A DNA stretch of 5,820 nucleotides from Campylobacteraceae bacterium (GCA_022758985.1 JAEMQC010000120.1:1-5820), one strand, 5' to 3'; positions 1 through 5,778 are shown, numbered from the stretch's first letter. The notes: generated by a model from the sequence alone, not told the origin. A program made the numbers and translations.

Positions 1-26
1 AGTATATAGCCACTCTTAAATAGTCG

Positions 27-272
27 ATGACGGATATTTTGGGATTTGCGGCGGCGTTCTTGACGACTGCTGCGTTCGTGCCGCAGGCAATTAAAGTATA
101 TAAGACACAAAAAACCGAAGATCTGTCTCTCGGTCTTTTTTCTATGTTGTTTGTGGGTATATTCTTATGGCTGATATACGGCCTTATGATAGGTTCCAGC
201 CCAGTTATAGCGGCAAATGCGATAACGCTTCTGCTTGTGGCGTATATATTGAAGAAGAAAATTCGCCCATAA
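27..272 (+). CDS. SemiSWEET-type small sugar transporter (MtN3/PQ-loop family)
   Basis: This 81-residue membrane protein matches the bacterial SemiSWEET family in length and layout: three helices at about residues 4-22, 34-55 and 58-76. It carries the family Pro-Gln pair (P19-Q20, in FVPQAIKVYKT), a WLIYG motif at 48-52 and a conserved Asn in helix 3 (N64). SemiSWEETs work as dimers in the inner membrane and let sugars pass down their gradient; the substrate here cannot be read from sequence. ATG at 27 is the only start, because an in-frame TAG lies at 21-23. No clear Shine-Dalgarno is visible in the 26 bases before it, and a TATATA at 3-8 is too near the window edge to judge as a -10 box. 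The gene ends in TAA, and its last 68 bases overlap the 3' end of the opposing DUF4130 gene. Family assignment is confident; the cargo is unknown. Confidence 0.93.
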   Translation: MTDILGFAAAFLTTAAFVPQAIKVYKTQKTEDLSLGLFSMLFVGIFLWLIYGLMIGSSPVIAANAITLLLVAYILKKKIRP

Positions 273-930
273 ATTTTCTATACCTTAGCGGTACAAAGCT
301 TTGTTGAAGTTGTTTGTTTGTCCGTTCTTTTATCGATACGCTCTCGAAAAACTTTTTCCACAACCCTTCAAATCTTTTTTCCTCTTCGCATTTTTCGAAA
401 CTCTCTATTGTTGCTAAGACGAGTTTGTATCCTTGCTTGTTTATTAGCGCCGCCACCTGCCTATTTTCGTCGAATATCACTCTCTCATCCTTGAATCTAT
501 CATGAAAGTGCGGGGCGATAAGAGGTAGTATGTCGTGTTTTGGCGCTATGCGGGCGAAAAATCCGACATCTGTCATCTCAAATCTTGTAAATCCGGTATA
601 TTTGTGAGCCTCCCGTCTTACCAGATGCTCCAGTTCGTTTAGTTTGGCGTTCGTTTCCATTGTGTATCTGCCTTCTGTTGCTTCGAAGTAGTGGCGGACT
701 ATCGTTTTGTACGTAGCCTTGTCGTTGGCTAGAAAAACGGTTTTTAGCTTCTGTAAGTCTAGTTTTTTTGTATCTATCGGCTCGTCGCCTTGTGCATATA
801 TATTTTCGCTAAAAAGGGAGCTGTTGTCCTCTATGTCGGATACCTCGTCAAAATAAAGTCCGCTCGTATGCAAAAAAGCTGACAACTTCAATAACCCATC
901 AAAACTCCCGTCAAATACCGCCGTAGTCAT
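205..930 (-). CDS. DUF4130 / TIGR03915-type probable DNA metabolism protein, partner of the radical SAM protein
   Basis: The 241-residue protein has the marks of the family usually found beside, and sometimes named after, the TIGR03916 radical SAM protein: FDGSFDGLL at residues 6-14, REAHKYTGFTRF at 106-117, HFHDRF at 141-146, IFDENR at 152-157, and a basic C-terminal block from W191 to about F224 (with KERTNKQLQQ). Its biochemical activity is not known; a DNA role is inferred from the family, where many members are fused to a uracil-DNA-glycosylase-like domain. No such domain is present here, so this is the stand-alone form. The ATG shares ATGA with the end of the upstream radical SAM gene and has a strong ribosome site (GGGGAGG) 4 bases before it. 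The last 17 residues, after MGEF, seem to lie beyond the usual family end and are encoded antisense to the SemiSWEET gene. No terminator is visible after the TAA stop. Confidence 0.88.
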   Translation of the reverse strand: MTTAVFDGSFDGLLKLSAFLHTSGLYFDEVSDIEDNSSLFSENIYAQGDEPIDTKKLDLQKLKTVFLANDKATYKTIVRHYFEATEGRYTMETNAKLNELEHLVRREAHKYTGFTRFEMTDVGFFARIAPKHDILPLIAPHFHDRFKDERVIFDENRQVAALINKQGYKLVLATIESFEKCEEEKRFEGLWKKFFESVSIKERTNKQLQQSFVPLRYRKFMGEFSSSIYTPQAEALSHLPL

Positions 931-2123
931 ATAGCCTCCCCGTTTAGTGAAAATAGATTTATCGTATTCGTCTTAGCCTCCGTGTTTGCTAACGCCGTAT
1001 ATATCTTCTCTTGCGGCGGTTCATACGGGAAGTGGTCTTTGGCGACGATAAAAAATCTGCATTTTTTGGTTTGTATGCGAAGTGTTTTTAGCTCATCTAG
1101 CCCAAGTTTTTTAAAGCGTCTCGCCTCTATGATTTTTTTTGCTCCGGCAAGCCCCACCCCCGGTACCTTTATCAGCTCTTCGTAACCGGCACGGTTGACG
1201 TCTACCGGGAAAAGATGAATGTTGCGGATAGCCCATGCACTTTTTGGGTCTAGCCTCTCATCCAAAAACGGAGCGCTCTCATCCAGTATCTCAGAGGAGG
1301 CAAATCCATAAAAACGAAGTAGCCAGTCCGCTTGATATAGCCTATGTTCTCGTAGTAGTGGCGGTTTGAAATTCAGGGGTACCGGCAGCCTCTTGTCGTA
1401 GTTGATGGGAATATATGCAGAGTAGTAGACACGTTTCAAAAACCTCTTTTTATACAGGCTCTCGGATAGCCTCACTATATCGAGGTCGCTCTCTGGCGTC
1501 GCTCCTATTATCATCTGCGTAGACATCGAAATATTTGTCTCTCTAGCTAGGGCTAGCGGGGTTAGGACGCTTTGTTTACTCTTTTGCGGCGCTAGTAGTT
1601 TTAGGCTATGTTCGCTCGGCGTTTCTATGTTTGAGCTTACCCTGTCGGCTAGTTTTGCGGCTTGTAGTACTAGTTCGTTCGATGCACCGGGAATTAGCTT
1701 TAGATGTATATAGCCGCCAAACCTATACTCGTTTCTAAGCAGCCGTATACACCGAAGCATCAGCTCCATCGTATGGTCGGCGTTTTTGACGATGCCGGAA
1801 CTTAGAAACAGCCCCTCTATGTAGTTTCGCTTGTAAAACTCTATCGTGAGGCGTGCTAGCTCCTCTGGGGCGAAGGCGGTCCTTTTGATGTCGTTGGAGC
1901 TTCTGTTTTTGCAGTAGGCGCAATCGAATACGCAGTGGTTTGTAAGCAGGACTTTTAGCAGGCTGATACACCGTCCATCGGCGCTAAAGGAGTGGCAGAT
2001 GCCGCCAAGCGCTCCGTTGCCTATTCCGTCTCTTTGCACAGGTCTGTCCGAGCCCGAGGAGGAGCAGGATGAATCGTATTTTGCGGCGTCCGATAGAATT
2101 TCCAGTTTTTCGTCCAAAATCAT
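927..2123 (-). CDS. Putative DNA modification/repair radical SAM protein (TIGR03916-like)
   Basis: This 398-residue protein carries the radical SAM cluster motif CX3CX2C at C64, C68 and C71 (NHCVFDCAYCKN), which should bind a [4Fe-4S] cluster and S-adenosylmethionine. The N-terminus has the family signature around KLEILSDAAKYDSSCSSSG (residues 6-24) and GGICHSFSADGRCISLLK (40-57), adding C20, C43 and C52 that could have structural or extra-cluster roles. A radical SAM barrel follows to about residue 300. At about 307-350 there is a helix-hairpin-helix DNA-binding segment (VDVNRAGYEELIKVPGVG then LAGAKKIIEARRF). The reaction and substrate are not known; DNA as target is inferred from the HhH motif and the association of this family with glycosylase-like proteins. 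The gene overlaps the DUF4130 gene by ATGA, the hallmark pairing. The ATG at 2123 has no clear Shine-Dalgarno. It lies 45 bp after the TPR gene, so it may be co-transcribed or use its own weak promoter. Confidence 0.92.
   Translation of the reverse strand: MILDEKLEILSDAAKYDSSCSSSGSDRPVQRDGIGNGALGGICHSFSADGRCISLLKVLLTNHCVFDCAYCKNRSSNDIKRTAFAPEELARLTIEFYKRNYIEGLFLSSGIVKNADHTMELMLRCIRLLRNEYRFGGYIHLKLIPGASNELVLQAAKLADRVSSNIETPSEHSLKLLAPQKSKQSVLTPLALARETNISMSTQMIIGATPESDLDIVRLSESLYKKRFLKRVYYSAYIPINYDKRLPVPLNFKPPLLREHRLYQADWLLRFYGFASSEILDESAPFLDERLDPKSAWAIRNIHLFPVDVNRAGYEELIKVPGVGLAGAKKIIEARRFKKLGLDELKTLRIQTKKCRFFIVAKDHFPYEPPQEKIYTALANTEAKTNTINLFSLNGEAI
935..941 (-). promoter_or_regulatory. Strong Shine-Dalgarno for the DUF4130 gene
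   Basis: Reading leftward, GGGGAGG sits 4 bases before the ATG of the DUF4130 gene. It is encoded inside the last codons of the radical SAM gene (Asn-Gly-Glu-Ala-Ile-stop). It fixes the ATG at 930 as the start and means the downstream protein can be loaded independently as well as through the ATGA coupling. Confidence 0.75.
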
Positions 2124-2129
2124 GCGAAA

Positions 2130-2158
2130 ATTTTAGACAAAAGAAAGGTGTATGTTTA
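2130..2158 (-). promoter_or_regulatory. Candidate weak promoter for the radical SAM gene, possibly leaderless
   Basis: Reading leftward, TAAACA (2158-2153) and TAAAAT (2135-2130) are separated by 17 bases, in the gap between the TPR and radical SAM genes. If TAAAAT is a -10 box, transcription would begin at or next to the A of the ATG at 2123, giving a leaderless mRNA. That would fit the lack of a Shine-Dalgarno. AT-rich gaps produce such matches by chance, so this is only a suggestion. Confidence 0.25.
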
Positions 2159-2181
2159 AAAATATTGCTTATTGCAAGATT
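2158..2181 (-). terminator. Weak hairpin plus T-run at the end of the TPR gene
   Basis: Reading leftward, AATCTTGC (2181-2174) and GCAATATT (2168-2161) can pair with one mismatch around the loop AATAA, which contains the TAA stop of the TPR gene. A run of five T follows (2162-2158, partly inside the stem). Only two pairs are G-C, so at best this is a partial terminator that would attenuate rather than end transcription into the radical SAM gene. Confidence 0.25.
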
Positions 2182-4028
2182 TTTTGAAGTTCGTTTTTTA
2201 CTCTCCTAAAGAGCTCATCCCAGCCCTCCGGTGTTTGTCTAAAGAGTCTTGCCGAGCCGTACCAGGGCGTACTCTCGCCCCAAAGCCCCCATCTCCAGTC
2301 GGGAGAGAGCGGTAGCAGTATCCATGTCGGTTTATTTTTCGTCGCCGCCAGATGGGCTACGGACGTATCCACCGTAATCACCATATCTAGGCACTCTATA
2401 AGCGCAGATGTATCCGAAAAATCAACTATGTCTGAGCTAAAATCGAGGATTGCTAGCGACTCTTTTAGCTGTGCCAAATCCTCTTTTTCAAACTCTTTTT
2501 GAAGCGATACGAACGATATTCTATCGTCTTTGAAAATGGCAAAAGAGCTTGCCGATACGGAACGCTTCGCATCGCCGACATACTGCTTGTTGCCTTGCCA
2601 TACTATGCCTATTTTTAGTTTGTCTTTGGGTAGTTTGTCTTTGAAATACTCTACTTTTTTACCGTCGTCTTTGATATATGGGACGGTTGAGGGGATGTTG
2701 TCTTTATTTATGTCTAGCAGCTGCAGTAGGCTAATTAGCGTCGTGTGGTAGTCGAAGTGCGGATTTTGCGTCTCTATTTCGTTATGATTCATCGTGACGC
2801 ACGGCAATGTAGAGTTTTTGAATAGGCTTTGAAGGGCGTCTTGCGGCGAAAATATTATCTTTGCGCCTTTAAACGCTTCGTTTGTGAGTAGTCTTGCGAA
2901 ATTGATCGTATCTCCAAACCCTTGCTCGTGGTATATGAGTATTGTTTTGCCATCAAGCAGCTCTTTGTTCCATAGCGGCCTGTCACATATTATGGTTGGT
3001 TTTTCTCTCGCTTCGTATAGCGCCAAGCCTTGCCGATAATCGCCAAAAAGCATTAGCAGTATTCCGAGGTTTACTTTTGCCGGCATGTTGGTTGCATCAA
3101 GCTCTATTGCATGTATGAAAGCTTTCGCACTCTCTTCGTACTCTCCCGTCCACTTGAGCAGTACGCCGTAATTTACGTATGCCTGCACACTTTTTGGATT
3201 TATTTCGAGCGCTTTTAGTATCGCACCTTTTGCTTTTTGATACTCCCCGATTTCCATAAGAAGAGTAGCGAGATTGGAAAAAGATGTTTCGCTAGGCAAG
3301 ATGGCTATGGCTCTAAAGAACGCCTCCAGCGCCTCCCCGTACTTTTTTGCCGCTTGTAGGGTAACGCCTAGATTGTTAAATCCAAGAGCGCTATTTGGAT
3401 CAATCTCTACTGCCTTTCGTAGATAGATTTCTGATTCGGCGAAGTTTTTTTCATCTTTTGCCAGCGTACCGAGGTTTATTAGCGCATCGACGACGCTATC
3501 TGGATCTTGCAGCGCTCTTTTGTAAGCTTCCTTTGCCTCTTCAAATCTGTTTTGCTCCTTTAGGCAGATGCCTACGGTCAGATAGGCCTTTAAAAAACCT
3601 GCGTCTTGTTCGAGGCACTTTAGGGCTTCATCGGCAGCCTCTTCGTATCTTTTTAGCTCGACTAGCGCTTTTGCCATATTGTACCTTGCAATTATGAAGG
3701 AGCCGTCCACCTCTATCGCTTTTTTATAGTATTTGAGTGCGTTTTCTAAGTCGCTATTTTTGGCGTATGTGTTTGCTAGATTGTTTAGCGTCTGCGGATT
3801 TCTAGGATTTGCTTCTAGTGATTTTTGGTATGCGTTTGCAGCGGCTTCCAGTTTTCCTTCGTTTGCCAGTAATACGCCGAGCAAATTTAGGCTTCTAAAC
3901 TCTTTTTTGTCGACTTTTAGGCATTCGTTCGCCCACTTTTTGGCGGCTTTGTAATCCCCCGTATCAAATGCCGCCGCCGCTTTTGCGTAGAGTTCGTCAG
4001 TTTTTTGCAATTTTTTTCTTTTTGCCAA
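2169..4028 (-). CDS. TPR-repeat protein with C-terminal GT9/GT41-like glycosyltransferase domain
   Basis: The 619-residue protein has a lysine-rich start and about ten tandem tetratricopeptide repeats (near 11-44, 45-78, 79-112, 113-146, 147-179, 180-214, 215-248, 249-281, 282-315 and 316-344). Many end in a typical LE.NP or IE.DP pattern. From about 345 to 619 comes a GT-B-like domain seen in many bacterial TPR proteins: HEQGFGDT (367-374), GIVWQGN (474-480), VSLQKE (507-512), TVDTSVAHLA (552-561) and PDWRWGLW (576-583). Such proteins are predicted cytoplasmic nucleotide-sugar-dependent transferases related to heptosyl- or O-GlcNAc transferases; acceptor and donor are unknown here. There is no signal peptide. 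The start is a TTG at 4028, or another TTG six codons later; no ATG occurs near, an in-frame TAA lies at 4044-4046, and no good Shine-Dalgarno is seen. The first 32 bases overlap the end of the dedA gene, suggesting translational coupling. Confidence 0.88.
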   Translation of the reverse strand: MAKRKKLQKTDELYAKAAAAFDTGDYKAAKKWANECLKVDKKEFRSLNLLGVLLANEGKLEAAANAYQKSLEANPRNPQTLNNLANTYAKNSDLENALKYYKKAIEVDGSFIIARYNMAKALVELKRYEEAADEALKCLEQDAGFLKAYLTVGICLKEQNRFEEAKEAYKRALQDPDSVVDALINLGTLAKDEKNFAESEIYLRKAVEIDPNSALGFNNLGVTLQAAKKYGEALEAFFRAIAILPSETSFSNLATLLMEIGEYQKAKGAILKALEINPKSVQAYVNYGVLLKWTGEYEESAKAFIHAIELDATNMPAKVNLGILLMLFGDYRQGLALYEAREKPTIICDRPLWNKELLDGKTILIYHEQGFGDTINFARLLTNEAFKGAKIIFSPQDALQSLFKNSTLPCVTMNHNEIETQNPHFDYHTTLISLLQLLDINKDNIPSTVPYIKDDGKKVEYFKDKLPKDKLKIGIVWQGNKQYVGDAKRSVSASSFAIFKDDRISFVSLQKEFEKEDLAQLKESLAILDFSSDIVDFSDTSALIECLDMVITVDTSVAHLAATKNKPTWILLPLSPDWRWGLWGESTPWYGSARLFRQTPEGWDELFRRVKNELQKILQ

Positions 4029-4602
4029 AGTAGTAGTATACGGTTATTATTACCGCCGCCGCTATCGCTGCGTATCCGAAGAGGTGCGTATATTTTTTGA
4101 TTTCGTCTATATTGTTGCCTATGAAATATCCGAGCGCCGTCAGTACGACCATCCAGACGAATGCGCCAAGCGAAGTAAATAGCATAAATCGCCATAGCCT
4201 CATCTTGGCTAGTCCTGCCGGTATGGAGATATAGTGGCGGGCGACGGGAATGAGGCGACCTAGGAACGTCGTAACCTCGCCGTATCTGCGAAAGAAGTAG
4301 TCCATCTGTGCAAGCCTTCTTCTAGATACGAGGATTTTTTTGCCGTGGTTCCACAAAAAGCTTCTGCCGTAGCGTCTTGAGACTATGTAGTTTATCATCG
4401 CTCCCGCTAGGCTTCCCGCCGTTCCCGCTATGACGCTAAGCGCAGCGCTTAGCTCCCCTTGGTGTGCTAGATATCCTGCCGGTATCATCACAAGCTCGCT
4501 TGGTATCGGAAATACGGTGCTCTCCAATGTCATAAGTACGAAAATCCCGATGTAGCCCCACTCATTTACTATCTCTACGAAAAACTGCGCCAAACTCTCC
4601 AT
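3997..4602 (-). CDS. DedA-family (VTT/SNARE-associated) inner-membrane protein
   Basis: The 201-residue protein is of normal DedA length. It has the family's re-entrant and helical segments and its core motifs: ES..FPIPSE at residues 27-36 (E27, E36), and the block FLGRLIPVARHYISIPAG at 113-130. R116 and R122 in that block keep the six-residue spacing of the two essential arginines known in E. coli YqjA/YghB. Further hydrophobic segments lie near 137-160 and 172-192, and the tail is lysine-rich (FGKKKKIAKN). Members of this family move lipid carriers such as undecaprenyl phosphate back across the inner membrane, or support membrane homeostasis and drug resistance; which of these applies here cannot be told. 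ATG at 4602 shares its A with the moaE stop (TAATG), so translation is probably coupled to moaE. Its last 32 bases overlap the start of the TPR gene. Confidence 0.93.
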   Translation of the reverse strand: MESLAQFFVEIVNEWGYIGIFVLMTLESTVFPIPSELVMIPAGYLAHQGELSAALSVIAGTAGSLAGAMINYIVSRRYGRSFLWNHGKKILVSRRRLAQMDYFFRRYGEVTTFLGRLIPVARHYISIPAGLAKMRLWRFMLFTSLGAFVWMVVLTALGYFIGNNIDEIKKYTHLFGYAAIAAAVIITVYYYFGKKKKIAKN

Positions 4603-5045
4603 TATGCCAGCAGTCCTGCCGCCGGAAGCGCGGTACTTCTATCGTCTGCGTATATGCGCTTGCCGCCTTTTATGTCGTATTTCCAAATAGGAGCCTTGGC
4701 TTTAAAGTCCTCCACGAAATCATTGATAAGAGCCAGTGCAACTTTGCGTTTTGGGCTAAGTACGGCGGCTATATAGCTGCTTTTGTGCAGCGGCACGTCT
4801 CCCTTGGAGTGCGCCATTAGTATCGTGGCATTTTGCGTCTTTGCTTTTGCCTGCCACGCATCAAACCAAGAGTTTAAGATTGGCTCGTATATATCAAAAC
4901 TCAGCCCCTCGATGCCGTCTTCATCCCGTACGATGCCTACAAATGTGATGAATGCACCCATGTTTTTGTTCTTGTACTCCTCGTGCCATCCGTTGAATAT
5001 GGCTTCGACATCGAGAGGACCCTCAAAAAGCGATAGCTCTTTCAT
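4602..5045 (-). CDS. moaE: Molybdopterin synthase catalytic (large) subunit MoaE
   Basis: MoaE pairs with thiocarboxylated MoaD to add two sulfurs to precursor Z (cPMP), giving molybdopterin for molybdenum or tungsten enzymes, in the cytoplasm. With the start chosen here the protein has 147 residues, normal for the family. GAFITFVGIVR (30-40) ends in the conserved Arg. FKAKAPIWKYD (114-124) holds two lysines, K115 and K122, seven apart like the catalytic K119 and K126 of E. coli MoaE. The usual His-Arg pair after the 'SP' or 'SA' is SPKR here (97-100), with Lys in the His place. I prefer ATG at 5045, which forms an ATGA overlap with the moaD stop, over a GTG three codons upstream at 5054. No separate Shine-Dalgarno is obvious, so it probably depends on ribosomes finishing moaD. 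The stop overlaps the dedA start. Confidence 0.95.
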   Translation of the reverse strand: MKELSLFEGPLDVEAIFNGWHEEYKNKNMGAFITFVGIVRDEDGIEGLSFDIYEPILNSWFDAWQAKAKTQNATILMAHSKGDVPLHKSSYIAAVLSPKRKVALALINDFVEDFKAKAPIWKYDIKGGKRIYADDRSTALPAAGLLA

Positions 5046-5263
5046 CCGCCGCACACCGGAGGAAGTATCGATACTTTGTCGCCGTCTTTTAAGGTCATAT
5101 TTTTGTCATTTACGAGAGTGTCGTTGACTGCTATGGCGGAGTTTGCCAGCCACGGCTTTAGCTCCTCTTTTTCTTGCAGTTTTACGCCCAGTTCCGCAAG
5201 CGTCGCCGCCTCTATCTGTATATCCTCAAGCCCGATAGGGCCTAGAAATTCTACTTTTACCAA
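5042..5263 (-). CDS. moaD: Molybdopterin synthase sulfur-carrier (small) subunit MoaD
   Basis: MoaD is the ubiquitin-like sulfur carrier of molybdopterin synthase. Its C-terminal Gly-Gly is adenylated by MoeB and then sulfurated, and the thiocarboxylate is used by MoaE, whose gene follows directly. The 73-residue product has the expected short beta-grasp pattern, with AIAVNDTLV (43-51), then LKDGDKVSILPPVCGG (58-73) ending exactly in GG. The start is a TTG at 5263. It is the only possible start, because a TAG lies in frame four codons before it, and a good AGGGG ribosome site sits six bases upstream. The gene begins 9 bases after the stop of the decayed toxin gene. No convincing promoter is visible in the last part of that pseudogene, so transcription probably comes from the promoter near 5784. 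Confidence 0.94.
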   Translation of the reverse strand: MVKVEFLGPIGLEDIQIEAATLAELGVKLQEKEELKPWLANSAIAVNDTLVNDKNMTLKDGDKVSILPPVCGG

Positions 5264-5269
5264 CTGTTG

Positions 5270-5274
5270 CCCCT
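5270..5274 (-). promoter_or_regulatory. Shine-Dalgarno of moaD, overlapping the toxin stop codon
   Basis: Reading leftward, AGGGG lies six bases before the TTG start of moaD. Its first two bases are the last two of the TAG that would end the reconstructed toxin frame. It settles the use of TTG as the start. Confidence 0.7.
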
Positions 5275-5522
5275 ATTTGTAATGGTTTGTTATTGCTATT
5301 ATCTCTATAGTTTCCGTCTCAACATACGCAAAAATAGCTCTGTATTTTCTGTCGATGCAAAAAAGAGTATAAGAGTCTATGTTTTGGCTACAAAAGTTCC
5401 ATATTAAGCGATGGATGAAACGGATTCTCTTCAAAAAGTGACTTAGCTTTTTCGTATTTTTTGGCTAACTGATGATTTTTGAGATACTCTTTTTGCTCAT
5501 CGCTCAGTTCCAAAACCGTCAT
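5273..5522 (-). pseudogene. Decayed RelE-like toxin gene of a type II toxin-antitoxin pair
   Basis: The ATG at 5522 opens a frame of 44 codons starting MTVLELSDEQKEYLK and running to SLFEENPFHPSLNMELL, then meets TAG at 5390-5388. Past this the frame continues as PKHRLLYSF, then is lost at a T6 run (5364-5359). Removing one T continues it as C-IDRKYRAIFAYVE, then TETIEIIAITNHYK, and a TAG at 5275-5273. The rebuilt protein has 82 residues and the pattern of small RelE/ParE-superfamily mRNA-cleaving toxins: 'LF..NP.HPSL...L', 'YSF.IDRKYRAIF', 'I.I..I..H'. The amber is one base from GAG (Glu), which I infer was the ancestral codon from memory of related toxins. Two independent lesions make an active toxin very unlikely. 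The start forms an ATGA overlap with the antitoxin stop. A homopolymer sequencing error could explain the T6 but not the amber. Confidence 0.85.
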
Positions 5523-5752
5523 TTTTTGTAAATTCTACTCTTTTTAAGTCCGTTTTCAAGGTCTGCCAAAAAGCCTTCACTGTAGCCTTCCGCCTTAAAA
5601 TCGCTTACTACTTCTTTGATAGGCACTTTTTTAAATTTTTTGAAATATAGCTCTTGTTTGACGATAGCTTTTCGCACTTTCTCCAAGCTACCGAGGTCTA
5701 GCTGTGATATTAGATTTACTATTTGACTCTCAGTTATCTATAAAGACGGCAT
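5519..5752 (-). pseudogene. Probable antitoxin gene of the same pair, interrupted by an early amber codon
   Basis: From ATG at 5752, behind a good AAGGA ribosome site, the frame reads MPSL, then TAG (5740-5738, codon 5). It stays open for 72 more codons, ITESQIVNLISQLDL through VVSDFKAEGYSEGFL to LKKSRIYKK, ending TGA at 5521-5519 in an ATGA overlap with the toxin. A small, charged, helix-rich protein directly before a RelE-like toxin is the usual place and size for an antitoxin; I do not recognise its family by name. After the amber the first in-frame alternative start is a TTG at codon 23, with GTG at codon 26. A truncated product lacking the N-terminal part is conceivable, but a dead gene is simpler. 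The 72 codons still open suggest the amber is recent or that a downstream start is used. Confidence 0.75.
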
Positions 5753-5758
5753 TTCAAA

Positions 5759-5763
5759 TCCTT
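5759..5763 (-). promoter_or_regulatory. Shine-Dalgarno of the antitoxin frame
   Basis: Reading leftward, AAGGA lies six bases before the ATG at 5752. It supports that ATG as the original antitoxin start, and so the reading that the TAG at codon 5 is a true interruption rather than a mis-chosen start. Confidence 0.65.
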
Positions 5764-5778
5764 TTCTGTTTCATGAAA

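Noticed and set aside
293..304. Perfect 12-base palindrome ACAAAGCTTTGT.
   Set aside because: It encodes part of the conserved basic block of the DUF4130 protein, has no T run after it, and a single short palindrome is expected by chance; not enough for an operator or terminator.
3395..3954. Plus-strand open frames of 73-100 codons opposite the TPR gene.
   Set aside because: They mirror the repetitive codon pattern of the TPR region, have arginine- and leucine-rich compositions with no family resemblance, and lie against a well-supported gene.
3917..4195. Minus-strand open frame of 92 codons across the dedA/TPR junction.
   Set aside because: It is in a different frame from both dedA and the TPR gene, which explain the region with clear motifs; its product is low-complexity and basic.
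5046..5054. GTG start three codons upstream for moaE.
   Set aside because: The ATG at 5045 forms the ATGA overlap with the moaD stop seen at two other junctions here, and the three extra residues are not needed by the family.
5388..5740. Amber codons in both the antitoxin and toxin frames, while all seven intact genes end in TAA or TGA, hinting at TAG being read as an amino acid.
   Set aside because: The toxin also needs a frameshift, its restored frame itself ends in TAG just where moaD begins, and seven genes are too few to infer a recoded stop. Pseudogene decay explains it better.
5754..5774. Tiny frame of six codons (MKQKRI) before the antitoxin, as a possible leader peptide.
   Set aside because: The predicted transcript start near 5772 falls inside its ATG, so it would probably not be translated.
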